Source: Haliea sp. (GTDB taxonomy: Bacteria; Pseudomonadota; Gammaproteobacteria; Pseudomonadales; Halieaceae). From it: a stretch of DNA of 64,000 nt. Both the position numbers and the translations under genes were made by a program. The DNA lies in contig JADJAL010000025.1 in assembly GCA_016704305.1 (NCBI GenBank), positions 12,312 through 76,311 of the forward strand, in the 5' to 3' direction. This document shows, piece by piece, positions 8,841-18,140 of this stretch. Each line of letters begins with the position of its first letter. The stretch's first letter is position 1. Under the pieces are notes generated by a model. The model saw nothing but the letters and a program-made list of their open reading frames with translations. It made no database searches and was not told where the DNA came from.

Positions 8841-9263
8841 TCAGTGGGCGAAAACGGCCATTTGTTCAGTCACCTGAACGACTTCGATCAGATGCCCTTC
8901 CGGATCGCTGACAAATCCGACCATGACGCCGTGCTCCGGATCATCCCGCACGGGGTCGACGATCTTGCCTCCGGCGTCCACCGCGCGCTGCACGAAGGCT
9001 GCCACATCGTCGGTCTGGAACCCCAGTATCACATCCTTGCCAGGCGCGCCCTCGTCATCCATGAAGTTGAGCAGGACAAACATGGCGGCGCCCTCGCCTG
9101 TGGTATTGAACATAATTTCGCGGATGGGGCGTCCGGCAATCGACGCTTCAACCCTGGCCAGTTCGGTCAGGCCGCAGACATCGGTATAAAACCGGGCTGA
9201 CTTCTCCAGATCCCGGACGAGCAATTTGGTGAAGCCAAAATGTGCCTTGGAGTGTTGTGACAT
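8841..9263 (-). CDS. VOC family (glyoxalase/bleomycin-resistance fold) protein
   Basis: 140 residues with one complete VOC domain: FGFTKLLVRDLEKSARFYTDV at the start, then FVSDPEGHLIEVVQ near the end, where the Glu in LIEVV is a usual metal ligand. The family covers extradiol dioxygenases, isomerases and lyases, so the reaction is not predictable. The ribosome site GAGG lies 9 bases before the ATG. It is the promoter-proximal gene of the minus-strand run that continues through the hydrolase and dioxygenase; the 9293 palindrome is 30 bp upstream. Confidence 0.85.
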   Translation of the reverse strand: MSQHSKAHFGFTKLLVRDLEKSARFYTDVCGLTELARVEASIAGRPIREIMFNTTGEGAAMFVLLNFMDDEGAPGKDVILGFQTDDVAAFVQRAVDAGGKIVDPVRDDPEHGVMVGFVSDPEGHLIEVVQVTEQMAVFAH

Positions 9264-9292
9264 GGTAACCTCGGGCGTGTCTTTCTAATTAA

Positions 9293-9322
9293 CTTATATA
9301 AGATATGATGCAAATATATAAG
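9293..9322. promoter_or_regulatory. AT-rich palindrome in the divergent VOC / CoA-ligase promoter
   Basis: CTTATATAAG at 9293-9302 is a perfect 10-bp palindrome, followed by ATATGATG and a second TATATAAGG at 9315-9323. It lies 30 bp before the VOC start on one side and about 120 bp before the acyl-CoA synthetase on the other. It matches the element at 5941, giving a two-member operator-like family within this cluster. Confidence 0.45.
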
Positions 9323-9424
9323 GTGCCCGCGATAGTCAAGCCTTAAAGTATTCTCGAACTCGCGCAGCAACTGAAAAAGGCGTAACAAGGGGCAACACAA
9401 TAAAATATACGGAGATCAACGTTA

Positions 9425-10984
9425 ATGCATTCAGCCCAGACTTCCAGCCAAACCCTCATTGATACCCTGCGCCGTTCGGCCGCCAGGCATCCCCATAAAC
9501 TGGCCATCAAACACGGTGCGCGCTGCTGGACATATGCGCAGTTTTACGACGCCTGCGCGCGGGTGGCAGGTGGCATGCAGCGCTTGGGTATTGCTCCGGG
9601 CGACCGCATCGCAATCCTGTCAAGGAATTCCAGTGCGTTTGCCAGCGGTCGCTACGCGGTTGCGGCCACCGGCGCCATTTTCGTGCCGGTTAACTTCATG
9701 CTGAACGCCCACGAAGCTGCCTATATTCTCAATCACAGCGGGGCGCGCCTGCTGCTGGTGGGCAAAACAGAAGTGTCCAAGGCCCAGGCGCTCGCGGCCT
9801 TGTGTCCTACTATTGAGATGATGATCTGGCTGGGGAGCGAAGAGGGACTGCCCACGCCGCCCGGGATGATGCCGTTCTCCGCCTTGTCATCCGGCCAGGC
9901 GTTCACACCCGTTGATGCGCTCGGTGCAGCGGACCCTGCGCAGATTATTTACACCAGCGGGACCGAATCAGCGCCCAAGGGCGCGGTGCTCAGTCATGCC
10001 GCGATTATCTGGCAATACGGTAGCTGCCTGGTGGATGCCGAAATAGCGCACGTGGACACGCATTTACATTCGATGCCGCTGTATCACTGCGCACAGCTGA
10101 CTGCTTTTCGGCCCTCCATCCAGGCCGGCGGTAGCAACATCATTACCGATGATCCCAGCCCGGATAACCTGCTACGGCTGTTGAGCGAGGAACGCATCAG
10201 CGCATTTTTTGCGCCGCCCACGGTGTGGATTTCCCTGCTCAACGCGCCCGCGTTTGCGCAGACCGACTTGTCCAACCTGCGCAAAGGCTACTACGGCGCC
10301 TCGATCATGCCGGTCGAGATCATGAAAAAGATGCAACAGAACATCCCGCAAATTCGCCTGTGGAATCTGTACGGCCAGACGGAAATCGCGCCGGTGGCAA
10401 CAATACTCGCCGGAGGATCAATTGCGCAAACCTGGCTCGGCGGGCAAGCCTGTCCTGCATGTGGAGACTCGCGTGATAGATGGCGATGGCGCTGACGTTG
10501 CCGTGGGAGAAATCGGCGAGGTGGTGCATCGTCTCCGCAGCTGCTCCGCGAGTATTGCAAGGATCCAGAGCGCACGGCCCAGGCGTTCTCAGGAGGATGG
10601 TTTCACAGCGGTGACCTGGCCAATGATTGACGACGAAGGCTATATCACGATTGTGGATCGCAAGAAGGACATGATCAAAACGGTGGCGAGAATGTGTCGG
10701 GCGGAAGTCGAGGAGGTCATCTACCAGTTTGCGGATGTCGCGGAGGTGGCGGTGATCGGCCGCCTCACCACCACTGGGTGGAAGCGGTCACGGCGGTGGT
10801 GGTGATAAGGCCGGGCGGCATCGCAGCGGAAGACCAGCTTATCGGCCATTGCGCCGCCAGGCTGGCGGGCTTCAAAGTGCCGAAGAAAATACTGTTTGTC
10901 GATGAGTTGCCGCGCAATCCATCGGGCAAGATCCTGAAGCGAGACTTGCGCGACAGGCATGCAAGCGCCTTTGACGACGCTTAG
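9425..10984 (+). CDS. Acyl-CoA synthetase (AMP-forming), interrupted by several indels
   Basis: The first 330 residues are intact (ATG at 9425) and hold the AMP-binding signature IIYTSGTESAPKGAVLSH and the LYGQTE motif. After about 10410 the coding sequence hops frames but every C-terminal motif is present: GEIGEVV, a WFHSGDLA equivalent at 10590-10620, the hinge IDDEGYITIVDRKKDMIK, and the final NPSGKILKRDLRD with the catalytic Lys. At least five small indels are needed (near 10412, 10535, 10619, 10683, 10700 and 10760). The enzyme would activate a carboxylic acid to acyl-CoA. Divergent from the VOC-hydrolase operon, it probably activates the acid released there. Confidence 0.8.
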
Positions 10985-11055
10985 CCCTCTGGCGATGTTG
11001 GGAAGATAGCAGCGACAGGACAAAACGCAGTAAATGATTTGTTATCACCTGTCGC

Positions 11056-11124
11056 GTGGTGATTGTCACTGGTGGTGCGCACGGCATTGGATTGGCGCTG
11101 GCGGACGGTTATGCGACAGCGGGT
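11056..11124 (+). pseudogene. 5' remnant of a short-chain dehydrogenase gene
   Basis: Reads VVIVTGGAHGIGLALADGYATAG, the nucleotide-binding beta-alpha unit that opens SDR proteins (TGGAHGIG = TGxxxGIG). It stops abruptly where the oppositely oriented enoyl-CoA hydratase ends (stop at 11126-11128). No later SDR segment (NNAG, YxxxK) follows on either strand. It is a 23-codon stump left by a deletion or rearrangement. No ATG is in frame, because TGA precedes at 11035; GTG at 11056 would serve. Confidence 0.65.
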
Positions 11125-11125
11125 A

Positions 11126-11924
11126 TCAACGCCCCGTGAAACGCGGCGGACGCCGTTCGCTGAACGCCTGCACCGCCTCGCGATGATCCTCCGTGGTATG
11201 CATCAGTGCCTGCACCGCTGCGGAGGTTTCCAGCAGCGGGGCCAGTGCGCCGGTGCGGGCCTGCCACAGCAAGCGCTTGGCCTGTTGCACCGCCTGCGGC
11301 GGATTGGCCGCGATGCGCGCCGCCAGTGCCTGCGCTTCCGCTAACAACTGCTCATCGGCACCACGCGCGAGACCAGCCCGCGGCCAGCGCCTCGTCGGCA
11401 CTGAGCGTGGCGCCGGTGAGCGTCATCTCGGCCGCTTTCGAAAAACCCACCACGCGTTGCAGCAACCATGCTCCGCCGTCGCCGGAATCAGCCCCAGCTT
11501 CACGAAGTTTTTCGGCAAAGCGCGCACTCTGCGCGGCGATGCGGATGTCGCACATGCACGCCAGGTCGCAACCGGCGCCCATCGCCGCGCCGTTCACGGC
11601 GGCGATCACCGGGGTTTTCAATTGCTCGAACAACAGCGGAATGCGTTGTATGCCGCGCTGGTAATTGCCGGGCGTTTGCGCCGGGTCCGCGCTCGCCAGG
11701 CTGTTGGGTGAGTCGGGCAGCATGGTCCTGAGATTGCCACCCGAGGAAAGGGATTTCCCGCGCCGGTGAGGATGATCACGCGCACGTCGGGATCGGCGTC
11801 CGCGGCGGCGAGCGCAGCCACCAGCGTCCACCATCGGCAGGTCGGAGATGGGGTTGTGCAGTTCCGGTACGTTCAGGGTGAGGGTGGCGATGCCATCGCC
11901 GGTAGCGGTCAAGACGCGTGTCAT
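11126..11924 (-). CDS. Enoyl-CoA hydratase/isomerase family, frameshifted
   Basis: The N-terminal part (to about 11390) contains the crotonase oxyanion segments: a broken GAGKAFSSGGNL-like stretch near 11750, and PVIAAVNGAAMGAGCDLACMCDIRIAA near 11600. The C-terminal part (11126-11400) continues with ADEALAAGLVSR-like sequence and ends FSERRPPRFTGR, a normal crotonase tail. About four indels separate the pieces (near 11385, 11510, 11750 and 11825). The intact protein would be about 265 residues and hydrate or isomerise an enoyl-CoA in beta-oxidation. It is convergent with the SDR stump and the CoA synthetase. Confidence 0.75.
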
Positions 11925-11968
11925 GGTTTACCTGCCTGTTTTGTGGTGTTGGGTAGCCGTTTTGGTTG

Positions 11969-13336
11969 TCACTCGCATTTTCGTTCACCGATGGGCATCG
12001 CGAGAACTCTCTCCAGCAGCAACGGTTGATCGGTCATGATGGCGTCCACGCCCAGGTCGATCATGCGCAGCATCTCCTCGCAGCTTTGATCGTCCACACC
12101 TGTACCGCGAGGTTTGCCGCAGGCTGTCCGCCACGAAATCGGGGGTCACCACTTCCAGGGAAAAAATCATCCGGTATCTGCTCGCCGATCTGGCTGGTGT
12201 CAGGCGGCACCTGGAACGCGATGTGCTCCGGCACGGGTGGCATAACGCCGTCGCCGATCGCGCCCAATACCAGTATCGTGCCCTGGTCCAGCGGCACGGA
12301 GGTGATACACACGGTGCAACGGCCTTGAAGTTATTGGCGGCCTCGTCGACGAATGAGGCGGCGATCACGTCGGTGAAGCGTCCGTAGCGCCGCAGTACGT
12401 CCGCGATCTGCTTGTTCATAATCGCCCTCGCCGGTCCAGATCGGGTTTCAGGCCGATATTGATCCAGGTTGTGCGGAAAGCGGGCGAGGGCCTCCTCCAG
12501 GTCGGAATGCGGAAATCCTCCGCGCTATACCCCGGCGGTAGGCGCCTTGTCGCCGGTGGCGATGCCGCATAGTTGTAATCGGCATCGGGTCGGTCGTGCG
12601 GCGTCCCGGCGCCGGTGACAAACCAGTAGGCCGCATCCAGCGCAGCGGAGTCGGCTAGGTGTCATGTCCACCACATTGCCCTGGCCGTTGGTGGTGCGAT
12701 AGAAATCGAGGTCATGCAGGATGACCAGTTGGTTGTCCTTCGTCGGTAGACATCCATTTCCAGTACATCGGCGCCCCGCCCTGGCCGCCTCCGCGTAGGC
12801 ACACAGCGTGTTCTCCGGAAAATCCGTGACGCCGCCGCGATGGGCGAAATTCAGCGGGTCCCCGCCATTCACCAGCCAGAGGTCCGGATCCTTGGAGAAG
12901 GGGCATGTCGCACGCCGTGTCATCGTTGGCGATGGTGCCGGTGATGTCCACAGTGGGCGTGGCGTTGCCTGGATGCGTTGATGCTGAGCGTGAACGTCTC
13001 CGCCGCTTCCTCGTCGCCATCGCCAATCAGGTCGACACCGATCCACCCTCGATGCGCCAGCCGGAATGTCGATTCGCCCGGACGTTTGCAGGTAATCCTC
13101 GTCCGCAGTGGCGGTGCCGGCTGATGTCTCGTAGGTGACGGCAATCGATTGCGACTGAGGCTCCGTCAGGGTGACCCGGAAGGAGAGTTGCGGTATTTCT
13201 CCGGCCGCACCTCTGGCGCGGCAGTGGGGACCACAGTCAGCGAAGACGGTACTGTCGGCTGGATTATCCGAGCCGTTTGAACACCTAGCATCAGTGTGCA
13301 AACGACGAGTACTGCGCCCGTGTACAGCTTTTTCAT
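11969..13336 (-). CDS. Secreted glycerophosphodiester phosphodiesterase with Calx-beta domain, frameshifted
   Basis: Starts MKKLYTGAVLVVCTLMLGV (signal peptide, GAGG before the ATG at 13336). A Calx-beta domain follows (SFRVTLTEPQSQSIAVTYET, GTATADEDY, ETFTLSINAS, ITGTIANDD). Next is a GDPD TIM barrel: NFAHRGGVTDFPENT with the catalytic HRG and E, LVILHDLDFYRTTNG with HD, and a C-terminal LGVDAIMTDQP segment read near 12030. At least six indels separate these. An intact protein would be about 450 residues, exported, hydrolysing glycerophosphodiesters to glycerol-3-phosphate. The Calx-beta module suggests calcium-dependent adhesion or surface placement. Confidence 0.7.
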
Positions 13337-13548
13337 AGTGACCTCGTATGGTGGGGAATTGGAGAGACAGGATACACAATAGCGGAAAAACATGGCGTGA
13401 TTATTACGCTGCGCAGGTACAGTTTGCCAACAGGCCTGACTCCCGCATAGCGAAAAAAGAGAGTCAACCCGGGAAGTTATACGCGACAGCAATTGGCTCC
13501 TTCAGCTGCCGGTGCCGCATGCCGTGATGCTTCCATGAGAGTGGGAAG

Positions 13549-14429
13549 TCAGGGCAACACAAACCACAGTAACGCCGGCAACGTGGCGAAGCTCAGCAAC
13601 GTGGAGACCATCACCGCGCCGGCCACTTCCTCGGGTGATTTGCGGTAGCGGACGGCGAGCAGGTAATTGAATACCGCCACCGGCATGGTGGCCTGGATGA
13701 TCAGCACGCCGCGCAGCACGCCGGTCAGGCCCAGAATCTCCGCCACCAGCCAGCCAGCCCCAAAGCCCAGTAGCAGGCGCAGCGACCCGAGCTTCACGCG
13801 CCTTGAGCGCTACTTGCGGTTGATGCCCGCCAGCGAAACGCCGAGCGCCAGCAGCATCAGCGGGATGCTGAGGTTCCCCAGCATCGACACTGTGTTCTGC
13901 AGCCACGCGGGCAATTGCCAGTCGAACGCGATGAGCAGCACCGACAACAGGCCGGCGTACACCACCGGGGAGCGCAGCGCGCCACCGATGGCAGAATGGC
14001 CGCTGAGTATTGCCACACCCAACGTGAACTGCGCCACCGATATGATCATGAAATCGTCAGTGCCACCGCCAGGCCCTGCTCGCCAAGGCGAACAACGCCA
14101 GCGGCAGGCCCATGTTGCCGGTGTTGGGAAAGACCAGCGATGGCAGGTAATTGCGCCAGGGCAGCCCCTGCATCCGGCACAGCATGATGGCGAGCGCAGC
14201 GGTGAGCAGCAGCAGGAGAATAACCGCCAGCGCAATGTCCCCGAGCAATTGCAGCGAGACATCGACTTTGCCGAGCGTGCCCACGATCAGGCAGGGCGCG
14301 CCCACCCACATCACCAGGCGGGTGATGAACTCATTCTCAAACCCCTGCCCGGAGAGCGCCCACGCCACGCCCAGCGCCGCGCAGATGAATACAGGTGCGA
14401 TGATCGCGAGGATTTCAGAATCCGGGCAC
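13549..14429 (-). CDS. AEC (auxin efflux carrier) family transporter, frameshifted
   Basis: Three pieces make one membrane protein of about 290 residues. The N-terminal piece is ILAIIAPVFICAALGVAWA through PSLVFPNTGNMGLPLALFA. The middle piece is DDFMIISVAQFTLGVAILSG through NLSIPLMLLALGVSLAG. The C-terminal piece has SLRLLLGFGAGWLVAE and MPVAVFNYLLAVRYRKSPEEVA. The PNTGNMGLP motif and symmetric 5+5 helix layout are typical of AEC permeases, which export small organic acids. Indels lie near 14070 and 13800. No ATG is in frame at the 5' end, so the start near 14429 is uncertain. It follows the isomerase-like gene on the same strand. Confidence 0.7.
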
Positions 14430-14451
14430 TGCGTCTTGTTGGAACCCGCGC

Positions 14452-15318
14452 CTATATCAACTTCGCGGCGAGATAGGCGAAGCTGGCCTCCAGTTCTTCC
14501 AGCACCGGTGCCGGAAACGGCGCCTCCTGTTCGATGAAGCACGCGGCCACGCCAGCGCGCGTGGCCGCTGCCAGCACGGCGGCCCAGTCGACGATGCCGC
14601 CGCCGAGGTGGATGCCCGCCAGTTGCAAGCCGGTGCCGCCGGGTTCGGCGCGGGTCAGGTCCTGAGGTGCAGCAACGCGATGCGATTGCCATGGCGGGTG
14701 AGGTAATCCACAGGATCGAAACCAGCGTTGGCGATCCAGCCGCAATCCAGCTCAAACGCCACGCACTCGGGATCGGTCATGGCCAGCAGGTGCTCGTACG
14801 CGGTCTTGCCCTCGAAGATTTTGAATTCGAAGCCGTGGTTGTGGTACGCCAGTTGCAACCCGGCGGCGTGCAACTCACTGCCGATGCGGTTCAACTGCGC
14901 GGCGTTCCAGCGCCAGTCGTCCAGCGTGAGGGTGTGCATCAGGTCGCCAAACGCACTTTCCATCGAACCTCGTTCAGCGGCCTGCATATACCGCGCGTTG
15001 TCCTCCACCCACGGCGCGGTGCACACCACGTAGCGCACGCCGAGCGCATTCATCTCGGCGATCAACGGCGCCAGGTCACCCAGTAAAAACGGCAGCGGAA
15101 CATGGGCGCTGAGGCACTCCAGCCCACGTCGTCCAGCGCGGGCGCGCAACTGCACCGGATCGAGATTGGTGGCAAAGTTGGCCGCCTCCACCGTGCGGCA
15201 TCCCATCGCCGCCAGCGCGCAGCGTGCCGGGAAGATCCTTGTCGAGTTCGTCCTTGACGCTGTACAGCTGCAGGCCGATAACGGGCGAGGAGGGGGCTTC
15301 AGGTGAGCGTTGCGTCAT
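14452..15318 (-). CDS. Sugar phosphate isomerase/epimerase-like TIM barrel, frameshifted
   Basis: Begins MTQRSPEAPSSPVIGLQLYSVKDEL, continues MGCRTVEAANF, then LAYHNHGFEF (metal-binding His and Glu), ELDCGWIANAG (Asp) and IHLGGGIVDWAAVL, and ends LEELEASFAYLAAKLI. This order is the xylose-isomerase-like / AP endonuclease family 2 barrel, usually about 290 residues. Indels near 15205 and 14665 split it. The substrate is unknown; such proteins isomerise or epimerise keto-sugars and cyclitols. It is the upstream partner of the AEC transporter. Confidence 0.72.
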
Positions 15319-15583
15319 GAGCACGTTTCCAGACACGATTTTTAGCTGCCAGTGTCGCCCGTGTTTCGCGCTGGTACAAGCCGCTATCGCAAAGAGCTTT
15401 GCAGAGAACCTCGTGTTGCATTGCAAGAGCGCTTTGCAAAAAGGCAGGCAGGGCGCACCGTGTAATCCCGCGCCAGGACATGGCAAACAAGGCACCTAAG
15501 TACGCTATATTGCGAACGCCATGCTGCAGATCGAATGCCAGGCCACTGGCATGCGCGAATCCACCTATTGAGGAGAGCTTGTA

Positions 15584-16414
15584 ATGGAAACCATCGTCAT
15601 TGAGTACCCGCGTCCCGAGGTGGCAATACTGCGCCTGAATCGCCCCGACTGCCTGAACGCGCTGTCCTGGCGGTTGGTGAGTGAGCTGCACGCGGCGTTG
15701 GATGAGATCAACGCCAACAACCGCTGCCGCGTGGTGGTGCTGACCGGCGCGGGCAGGGCTTTTTGCGCCGGGCTGGACCTGCGCGACCAGGGCAACCCCG
15801 GCGAGATCGGAACCGGCCTGCCGCCTGGTCCACAGGCCGGATTGATCGCACAGAACCATGATGGCCAGCCTGATCCCGCACCTGCGTATCCAGCAGCCGC
15901 TGATTGCCGCGATTAATGGCGCGGCCTATGGCGGCGGGCTGGCGCTCGCACTGGGTTGCGATATTCGCATCGCCGCGCACTCCGCCCGCCTGTGCGTGCA
16001 GTTTATTCGCCTCGGTGTTTCGGCTGTGACATCGGCGTGAGCTACATGCCGCCGCGTTTGATCGGTGCGTCGCGTGCGCACGACCTGATGCTGAGCCGAG
16101 CGCGTGGTCGACGCCGATGAAGCCGAACGCTATGGCCTCGTCACGCGAGTGGTCGCTGACGAGCACCTTCATGCTGCCGCTCTGCGCTGGCGGGCGAGTT
16201 GTGTGATTTTTCGCCCTTCGGCGTACTCGCCACCAAGCAGGTGATGTGGGCGAACCTCGACACACCAAACCTGGAAGCGGCGATCCAGTTGGAAAATCGC
16301 AACCAGATCATGGCGGGACTCTCCGGCGATGCGGAAGAGGCGGGCCGGGCGTTTTTCGAGAAGCGCAAGCCGCGCTGGTCGCACGAGCGCGTGCGGGAAT
16401 CTCACACTGAGTGA
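15584..16414 (+). CDS. Enoyl-CoA hydratase/isomerase family, frameshifted
   Basis: Intact from the ATG at 15584 through METIVIEYPRPEVAILRLNRP and GAGRAFCAGLDLRD (first oxyanion segment). After an indel near 15857 it resumes with PLIAAINGAAYGGGLALALGCD, then after indels near 16020, 16098 and 16175 with IGVSYMPPRLIGASRAHDLM and GVLATKQVMWANLD, ending FFEKRKPRW. It is a crotonase of about 275 residues. A good ribosome site (GAGGAGAG) is about 10 bases upstream. It likely hydrates an enoyl-CoA in the same beta-oxidation route as the synthetase at 9425. Confidence 0.8.
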
Positions 16415-16538
16415 AACGCCCTGCGCGGAGCCGCTCGCCGGGTGCTGTGGAACGCTGTTGGGTTGCTATCTCGCGCCAGCCAGTAGCTTCCAAGCGGCGG
16501 CGTACGGCGCATGGCCAGAAGCACGCTTTTTAAAAAGC

Positions 16539-16903
16539 TTACCCGCCAACCAATGAGTAAAGGAGTAATAGACCCAGCAAGGCTACGATGCCATTCACCA
16601 TAGCCCCACCTTGCGGAATAACCCAGTGGGAATTCTGCCGGGCCAAAGTGAGTCCAAAAACATCGAGTATTGCCACGAAGAGTAAGTGGCAGCGCAAGCG
16701 CCAAGCGCGATAAATGCCAGCCCGATATAAAATGTTAATGCAGTTTGCTCTGTGCTTTCAGTTGCCGGCGAAATGGCATGAATGAGAAGACCGGAACGCT
16801 CGACTACAAATCCGAAAGCGATCAAAGACAGGCTGGTTCGATTCCAGGCAAGCAATGTTCGCTCTGCTGCGAATAAAACCCTTGGATCTTTGAGTTCAGA
16901 CAT
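16539..16903 (-). CDS. YidH/DUF202 family inner-membrane protein, frameshift near the end
   Basis: Starts MSELKDPRVLFAAERTLLAWNRTSLSLIAFG, the strongly conserved N-terminus of DUF202 (YidH) proteins. Two hydrophobic segments follow at residues 23-40 and 56-75. The reading frame stops at GLFRKVGLW, but removing one base from the G4 run near 16600 lets it continue as AMVNGIVALLGLLLLYSLVGG, the third membrane helix, to a stop at 16539. Corrected length is about 121 residues, normal for the family. Ribosome site AGAGGAAG. Function unknown. Confidence 0.75.
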
Positions 16904-16924
16904 AATCTTCCTCTGCGCCTGATG

Positions 16925-17101
16925 TTAGCGCTCATTTGCCGCGTGTGTTACCCGCCGTACAAGGGTTGTGTCAGCAACGGCCTCCGCAGTGAGTGTGGCA
17001 CCCAACAACACATCGGCTTCAACGCCAAGCGCCAGGTGAAGGGCGCCAACCATTAGAAACACCGGGGCTGCAAGCCTTAGGACGAGAGCAAATGATTGCA
17101 T
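16925..17101 (-). CDS. Small membrane protein, 58 residues
   Basis: ATG with a strong ribosome site (AAGGAGA, 6 bases upstream). The first 30 residues form a hydrophobic helix (FALVLRLAAPVFLMVGALHL), followed by GVEADVLLGATLTAEAVADT. It resembles the beginning of a DUF4345-type membrane protein; that family is longer, so this may be a truncated or frameshifted copy. It ends 22 bp before YidH on the same strand, so the two are probably co-transcribed. Function unknown. Confidence 0.5.
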   Translation of the reverse strand: MQSFALVLRLAAPVFLMVGALHLALGVEADVLLGATLTAEAVADTTLVRRVTHAANER

Positions 17102-17211
17102 GAGTCTCCTTGAGAGTTAACGCCCGTGTTCACGCGCAATTCTGGAGCTGCAAAACAGCGTAAACGTTGTCGCCGTCCGGCTGATTGTTCGGGTTATTTG
17201 TCGATGATACA

Positions 17212-17240
17212 GTGTGTACGTTGAAGATGTATATACACAC
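17212..17240. promoter_or_regulatory. Palindromic operator upstream of vapBC
   Basis: TGTATATACA (17228-17237) is a perfect 10-bp palindrome ending 12 bp before the antitoxin ATG. A further GTGTGTAC at 17212 makes an imperfect inverted pair with ATACACAC. Autoregulated VapB-type antitoxins bind such sites over their own promoter. Confidence 0.5.
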
Positions 17241-17249
17241 GGGTGATAC

Positions 17250-17440
17250 ATGAGAACCAATATTGTAATCGATGATAAATTAATGTCCGATGCCCTCAAG
17301 GCATCCGGTTTGAGTACAAAAAGAGAGGCGGTAGAACAAGGACTTAAGCTTCTCGTCAGGCGTGGCCAGCAACAGATTCGCAAACTGCGCGGCAAGGTTA
17401 ATGGGAAGGCGACCTCGAGGAAATGCGAGGCGGTAAGTGA
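17250..17440 (+). CDS. vapB: VapB-like type II antitoxin, one frameshift
   Basis: MRTNIVIDDKLMSDALKASG followed by STKREAVEQGLKLLVRR is a ribbon-helix-helix antitoxin of the VapB/DUF2191 type (about 63 residues). The tail is out of frame: adding one base near 17402 restores NWEGDLEEMRGGK and a TGA that overlaps the toxin GTG, the usual arrangement. It would neutralise the PIN toxin downstream and repress its own promoter. Confidence 0.8.
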
Positions 17441-17838
17441 TTCTGGTCGACACCAGTGTTTGGATTGATTATCTCAGTGGTGTCCATAGCACGCATGCCG
17501 ACTCTCTCGATTCCGGGATCATCGAAGGCACCGTTGCCATGGGAGATTTGATTTTCCTTGAAATTCTGCAGGGCATTCGAGATGACCGAGAATACCGTAC
17601 AACAAAACAGACTTTGTTGACGCTGGACCGTGTTGAGATGTTTGGCCCTGGTATGCCCGAGAAGTGCGCAGAGAACTATCGCTCGCTGCGTAAAAAGGGT
17701 ATCACTATTCGCAAAACCACGGACGTCATCATTGCGACTTTCTGCATAGAACAACGGATGCCACTTCTTTTCACTGACCGGGATTTCATTCCATTTGTTG
17801 ACCATCTTGGTTTGCTATCGGTGCTGCCAGAAACATAA
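17437..17838 (+). CDS. vapC: VapC PIN-domain ribonuclease toxin
   Basis: 133-residue PIN domain. The acidic metal-binding residues are visible: D5 (ILVDTSVWIDYL), E42 (FLEILQG), D96 (KTTDVIIATFC) and D114/D116 (LFTDRDF). It starts with GTG overlapping the restored antitoxin stop, indicating translational coupling. The family cleaves tRNA or other RNA when free of antitoxin. All catalytic positions are present, so it should be active. Confidence 0.88.
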   Translation: MILVDTSVWIDYLSGVHSTHADSLDSGIIEGTVAMGDLIFLEILQGIRDDREYRTTKQTLLTLDRVEMFGPGMPEKCAENYRSLRKKGITIRKTTDVIIATFCIEQRMPLLFTDRDFIPFVDHLGLLSVLPET

Positions 17839-17880
17839 TGCTGAGTCCCTTCCAACAATGGGATATGTCACCGCAAGTAT

Positions 17881-18087
17881 TTATTCAGCCTCGCCATCGA
17901 TAACTGCTTGACGCTCGCGCTCATACTCATCGTAAGGAGTGTCATACTCGCTTATACACTGCTCATACTGGTCTTGTGGCAGCTTGCTGCACTCCAAGCG
18001 TCGATTCTCCTTAACGGCGGTGTATATCTGTTGGTTACTACAGCCCAGTAGAGCCAGTGCAATCACTAAAATCAGGTTGGCTTTCAT
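17881..18087 (-). CDS. Small lipoprotein, 68 residues
   Basis: Start taken at 18087 so that the protein opens MKANLILVIALALLGCSNQQ, a textbook lipoprotein signal with lipobox LLGC. The mature 52 residues are hydrophilic and acidic, with two more Cys (residues about 36 and 47) and a Tyr/Glu-rich tail. No family is recognised. It lies between VapC and a GST in the small-gene islet. Confidence 0.6.
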   Translation of the reverse strand: MKANLILVIALALLGCSNQQIYTAVKENRRLECSKLPQDQYEQCISEYDTPYDEYERERQAVIDGEAE

Positions 18088-18140
18088 CGCTTGCTCGCTC
18101 GCTGGGACAGGACATGTAACGCCTACAGAGGGGACGCCGA

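Noticed and set aside
16415..16538. Possible gene remnant between the crotonase and YidH
   Set aside because: Short frames show no conserved segment; only the YidH tail (from 16539) is supported.
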